This document shows positions 21,503-25,075 of a DNA stretch of 25,075 nucleotides, in pieces. This stretch comes from Magnetaquiglobus sp039908105 (lineage in GTDB: Bacteria; Pseudomonadota; Magnetococcia; Magnetococcales; Magnetaquicoccaceae). The DNA is taken from assembly GCA_039908105.1 (NCBI GenBank), contig JAMOBI010000024.1, forward strand, positions 1 through 25,075, in the 5' to 3' direction. The translations under genes and the position numbers were made by a program. How positions within the stretch are numbered: the first letter of the stretch is position 1; every line of letters begins with the position of its first letter. The notes below the pieces were generated by a model. It saw only the letters and a list, made by a program, of their open reading frames with translations, was not told the DNA's origin and did no database searches.

Positions 21503-24500
21503 ATGATCGCCATGAAGCAACCATTGCCGCTTGAGAGTCCGCCGCGTTTCGCCTCCGAAACTTGGGGCGCGCGTGAAATTCATCTGCGCGCCTCCCCGGA
21601 AGAGTCCTCGATTCTTCTGCCAGACGGCTCTTTTCTGCTGCAAGGCTCTTATGCCCGGGATGGATTCGATCTGGTCATCACCAGTCGTTCGGGTGAGGTG
21701 ATCCGCATCGAGGGGTATTTCGCCCTCTCCCATCCACCGGATCTGGCCTTGGCCAACGGTTCGGCCCTCACCTTCGAGACCGTGAAAGCCCTGGCCCTGT
21801 CGGACAATGGGCCGGTCCTGACCGCCGGACCCGGCGCGCCGACCGGAGGAGAGGCTGGAGCCGCCATCGGCAAGGCCGCCTCGCTGACCGGCACCGTCGA
21901 GGCCAAGGGCAAGGATGGCGTGGTGCGTACCCTCAAGGAGGGGGATCCGATCCAGGAGGGGGATCAGATCACCACCGCCGAGCAGAGTCTGGCCCAATTC
22001 GTGATGAACGATGGCACCACCTTTCAGGTGGGCGAATCGGCGCGTGCCCTGGTGGATCAGTTCATCTTCAAGCCCGATGAGGCCAAGGGTCAGTTCAACG
22101 CCACGGTATTGACCGGGTCATTCCGTTATGCCAGCGGGCAGATCGGTCAACTCCACACTGGCAAACATACCCTGATCAAGACCCCGACCGCCGAAATCGG
22201 TGTGCGCGGCAGTGAACTCATGGGCGAGGTGGTGACGGATGGCAGCACCACGGTGGTCCACAACTCCGGCATCCTGGAGATCGCCGACATCCATGGCCAT
22301 GGGGTAGTGGTACTCTTGAAGCCCGGTACCGCGACTGCGGTCAGGTTGGGAGGCGGCGCGCCGACACCGGTCTTCCAGGCCCCGGAAGCGTTGCTGAAAC
22401 GTCTGGAGGGACAGGTTTCGTCCCTGGCGATCATCAAGGCCAAGGAGACCGAGAAATTCCAGCAGGAGAAATTGCAAAAGCCCGAAGAAGAGAAACACGG
22501 GACGGATCCCGGAGAAAAACACGACCAGACCGGGGAAAAATCCGGCGGAGAAAAATCCGATGAGGAAAAATCCGGCGGCGGAAAACCGGTCGAGGAGCCT
22601 CATCCGGGAGAAAAACCGGTCGAGGAGCCGTCACCGTCCAACAAGGATGCCGCTTCCGGCAATACTCTGACCTGGGAGACCGTGCCCAAGCAGGTCACGC
22701 CCTCCGAAATCAAGGCTTTTGCCGAATCGCTGTTGACGGCTGCGTCCAGGGCGGAGGAGGCGACCAAACAGCTGATCGTGGAGAAGGTCACCACGGTGCT
22801 CGAGACGGGGACACTCCCGCTGGACAATTTCGAGGTGATTCTGCCCCCCATCATCAACCTGCCGCCGGTGCTCCCGGATGTCGCCGCCCAGGTGGTCGTG
22901 GAGAAGGGTGCCTTCTCCCTGGCTCTGACCGGCTGGTCGGATCCGGATGGCCAGCAGGTCACCTTGAAGGCCCGGCTGGCGGATGGCGGGGAACTGCCGG
23001 CGTGGCTGCATTTCGATGCCACGACCGGACGGTTTTCCGGCACGCCGGCCAATGCCGATGTCGGGCAACTGGCCATCGATCTCGTGGCCACGGATACGCT
23101 CTCTTTGGCCACCCACCAGATTTTCACCCTCACGATCGCCAACCGCAACGATGCGCCCGTGCTCGTCCATCCCTTGGCTGATTTGGTACCACGAGCTGAG
23201 CGCGTGGTGCTGTTGAAGCCGGTCGATGGGGGCTATCAAGCGATTTCCAAGGATGGAACCCCCTTTTCACTCCGGATTCCGGCCAGCACTTTCCTGGATG
23301 CCGATCTGGCGGTCGACTCCGCCGAATGGTTGTCCCTGTCGGTCTCGCTGGTGGATTTTGCCGGCCAGGAGCATCCACTGCCGGATTGGAGGATCCTCGA
23401 AAACAGCCTTCTGACGATGACGGACAGCATCGCGGACGATCAGGTCGGCAGCTACCGGATCCGGGTCACGGCCACGGATCGGGACGGCATGGCGATCTCG
23501 GACACCTTCCTGGTCTCGGTGCGCATCGCCGATGCCCCCTATGCGGAAGTCGAGCAGGGTTTCTTCATCGACAGTCCGGTGGCCGGCCTGACCTATGTCG
23601 TGGATGGCATGACCGGTACGACCGACGCCCAGGGGGGATTCTATTATCATCCTGGTGAGACGATCACCTTTTCGCTGGGTGGTCTGGTGCTGGGCGAGAT
23701 CCCAACCGAGGAGATCGCATCCGCCCCGGTGACGCTCACCCCACAGGAGCTGGCCAGGGGGGCGACCGGTACGGTCGACGAGAACCACCTGACCAATCTT
23801 CTGCGCCTCTTGCAGACCCTGGATGCGGATCACGATCCAGAGAACGGGATTCTTCTCGCGACGAGCACGCTTGAAAACGCCCGCGATCTTCAGCTCGATC
23901 TGAGCCTTGCACCGGATGCCTTCGCCAGTCAGGACTCCCTGCACGTTTTTCTGGCCAGTGAACACCTGCAGGGATTGATCCCGGCAGATCAGGCACGCGC
24001 CCACTTCGAGCATACCCTGGAGGAGGGGATCGAGCGTCCCGCCTCCGCATGGCCGCAATGGCAAGCCATTCAAGATCAACCTTTCAGTATCACTCTGCCC
24101 AATGGGTTGTTCGTCGATCCCCACGATGATCCCCTGACCTATTCGGCGACCCTGGCCGATGGCACCCCCCTGCCTGCCTGGCTGAGTTTTTCGTCAGTCG
24201 ATCCGAGCTTTTCATGGACGCCGGAGATGCTGCCGGAGACCGGAACCTACTTCGTGCGTCTGCTGGCCAGCAATGCCCATGCGCATACGACCGGAAAGAT
24301 TTTTCAGTTGATCGTCGGGGAGGGCGTTGCTCCGACCTTAACGCTTTTTTCCGGGCCGGTCGGCGTGATCGATGAGGATACGCCGGCGACCATCACCCTG
24401 GTGGATCTGAAAGCCCAGGGCGACGAGGCCGATGCCAACGGTGCGGTGACGGCCTTCGTGATCCGGGAGGTGAACAGCGGCACGCTCATGATCGGCACGA

Positions 24501-25075
24501 GCGCCGGGAGTGCGTCGGCCTGGGTTGCGGGCACGAACGACACCGTGGATGCCACCCATCACGCCTGGTGGCGCGCCGATCCGGATGCCAACGGCCTGAT
24601 GGACGCTTTTGCCGTGGTGGCCAGGGATGACGGCAACATGCTCTCATCCACCCCGGTCGCGGTGCGGATGGAGGTGATGCCGGTCGATGATGCGCCGGTG
24701 GTGATTCCGCCAACCATCTCGACGCTTGCCGAGAACTCCGACACCTCCTTCGTGGCGAACTTCACCGATATCGATGACGCCACGGTAACCTGGTCCCTGT
24801 CGGGCGATGACGCGGTCTCTTTCACCATCGATGCCAGCGGCGCGATGAAGTTCATCACGTCCCCGGACTTCGAGAAACCGACCGATACCAACGGGGACAA
24901 CGTTTATCAGGTGATCGTGCAGGCATCCGACGGTCAGAACACCGCCAGCCGGGCGCTCGCGGTGACGGTGACCAATCTCAACGATCTCTCACCGGTTTTG
25001 ACCGCCCAGACCACGGTGAGCGTGGCCGAGAACGGCACCTCCGTGACCACGGTGAGCGGCAGCGACGGGGATGTG
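21503..25075 (+). CDS. Giant FecR/Ig-like (cadherin-like) surface protein, N-terminal part
   Basis: An open frame from ATG 21503 (GGGGGGAG 9 nt upstream; ATG 21512 is the alternative) runs 1,191 codons off the window end. No Sec signal peptide. Residues 1-125: a prefix with LPDGSFLLQGSYARDGFDLV, as in large type I-secreted adhesins. About 127-280: a FecR-type domain (LKEGDPIQEGDQITTAEQS, FVMNDGTTFQVGE, KTPTAEIGVRGSELMG). About 313-380: a highly charged Lys/Glu/Gly/Pro linker with repeated GEKSGG and KPVEEP. From about 455: Ig/cadherin-like repeats (WSDPDGQQV, ARLADGGELPAWLHFDATTG, NDAPVL), a domain with GTTDAQGGFYYHPGETITF near 720, and later NDLSPVLTAQTTVSVAENG repeats at the edge. Probably a calcium-binding adhesin or matrix protein, with FecR/retention-module features; type I secretion genes should lie downstream. 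Confidence 0.88.
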   Translation, partial: MIAMKQPLPLESPPRFASETWGAREIHLRASPEESSILLPDGSFLLQGSYARDGFDLVITSRSGEVIRIEGYFALSHPPDLALANGSALTFETVKALALSDNGPVLTAGPGAPTGGEAGAAIGKAASLTGTVEAKGKDGVVRTLKEGDPIQEGDQITTAEQSLAQFVMNDGTTFQVGESARALVDQFIFKPDEAKGQFNATVLTGSFRYASGQIGQLHTGKHTLIKTPTAEIGVRGSELMGEVVTDGSTTVVHNSGILEIADIHGHGVVVLLKPGTATAVRLGGGAPTPVFQAPEALLKRLEGQVSSLAIIKAKETEKFQQEKLQKPEEEKHGTDPGEKHDQTGEKSGGEKSDEEKSGGGKPVEEPHPGEKPVEEPSPSNKDAASGNTLTWETVPKQVTPSEIKAFAESLLTAASRAEEATKQLIVEKVTTVLETGTLPLDNFEVILPPIINLPPVLPDVAAQVVVEKGAFSLALTGWSDPDGQQVTLKARLADGGELPAWLHFDATTGRFSGTPANADVGQLAIDLVATDTLSLATHQIFTLTIANRNDAPVLVHPLADLVPRAERVVLLKPVDGGYQAISKDGTPFSLRIPASTFLDADLAVDSAEWLSLSVSLVDFAGQEHPLPDWRILENSLLTMTDSIADDQVGSYRIRVTATDRDGMAISDTFLVSVRIADAPYAEVEQGFFIDSPVAGLTYVVDGMTGTTDAQGGFYYHPGETITFSLGGLVLGEIPTEEIASAPVTLTPQELARGATGTVDENHLTNLLRLLQTLDADHDPENGILLATSTLENARDLQLDLSLAPDAFASQDSLHVFLASEHLQGLIPADQARAHFEHTLEEGIERPASAWPQWQAIQDQPFSITLPNGLFVDPHDDPLTYSATLADGTPLPAWLSFSSVDPSFSWTPEMLPETGTYFVRLLASNAHAHTTGKIFQLIVGEGVAPTLTLFSGPVGVIDEDTPATITLVDLKAQGDEADANGAVTAFVIREVNSGTLMIGTSAGSASAWVAGTNDTVDATHHAWWRADPDANGLMDAFAVVARDDGNMLSSTPVAVRMEVMPVDDAPVVIPPTISTLAENSDTSFVANFTDIDDATVTWSLSGDDAVSFTIDASGAMKFITSPDFEKPTDTNGDNVYQVIVQASDGQNTASRALAVTVTNLNDLSPVLTAQTTVSVAENGTSVTTVSGSDGDV

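Noticed and set aside
21649..24900. Several minus-strand frames under the giant surface gene
   Set aside because: The plus strand is open for 1,191 codons with FecR and Ig-like motifs; the minus frames are low-complexity shadows.

Overview
The window is GC-rich bacterial chromosome, probably from a Gram-negative proteobacterium: it has a TonB-dependent outer-membrane receptor, periplasmic multiheme cytochromes and a very large FecR/Ig-like surface protein. The mix would suit a metabolically versatile sediment or microaerophilic organism, for example a Magnetococcia- or alphaproteobacteria-like lineage. That placement is only an impression; no rRNA, tRNA or phylogenetic marker is present.

Left part (1-7257), a worn accessory region: a stretch without genes carrying an 18-bp direct repeat (1-434); a broken PD-(D/E)XK (Rpn-like) nuclease gene on the minus strand (435-1517); and one very large SNF2-family helicase gene (minus strand, 7062 to 1575) cut in two by a 1,250-bp IS1-family element (4156-5405). 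The IS has 19-bp inverted repeats and an 8-bp target duplication. Removing the IS and one duplication copy restores a single 1,409-residue reading frame.

Centre (7258-16163), the most interesting block: a minus-strand ArsR-type regulator fused to a rhodanese domain faces a plus-strand gene run. That run encodes a fatty-acid-hydroxylase-like membrane protein, a DUF302 protein, a membrane polyferredoxin, an octaheme HAO-like cytochrome c, an ArsM-type methyltransferase, a secreted DsrE-like protein, a TVP38/DedA-like membrane protein fused to rhodanese, a frameshifted J-domain protein and a pentaheme relative of the octaheme protein. Overlaps and short gaps suggest co-expression, with one probable terminator after arsM. 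Reading them together, I infer a sulfane-sulfur-responsive periplasmic redox or detoxification system: quinol electrons pass through the polyferredoxin to multiheme cytochromes, acting on an N, S, As or Se compound. The substrate cannot be read from sequence.

Right of it, convergent and only about 20 bp away, is a tightly overlapping minus-strand operon (20776 to 16185): TonB receptor, periplasmic DUF4198-like protein, a second polyferredoxin and a CcdA/SafE-like membrane protein. It looks like a metal-acquisition and reduction module. An intergenic region of about 725 bp with several dyads and promoter-like signals (20777-21502) separates it from a plus-strand giant FecR/cadherin-like surface protein that runs off the window end.

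A 69-bp palindromic repeat family (four copies at three loci: 7190-7257, 15190-15327, 21001-21050) ties the region together. Two tandem copies are translated in frame into the tail of the J-domain gene. Several single-base frame breaks (nuclease, IS transposase, J-domain gene) sit at or near short homopolymers, so they may be real decay, programmed slippage or assembly error.
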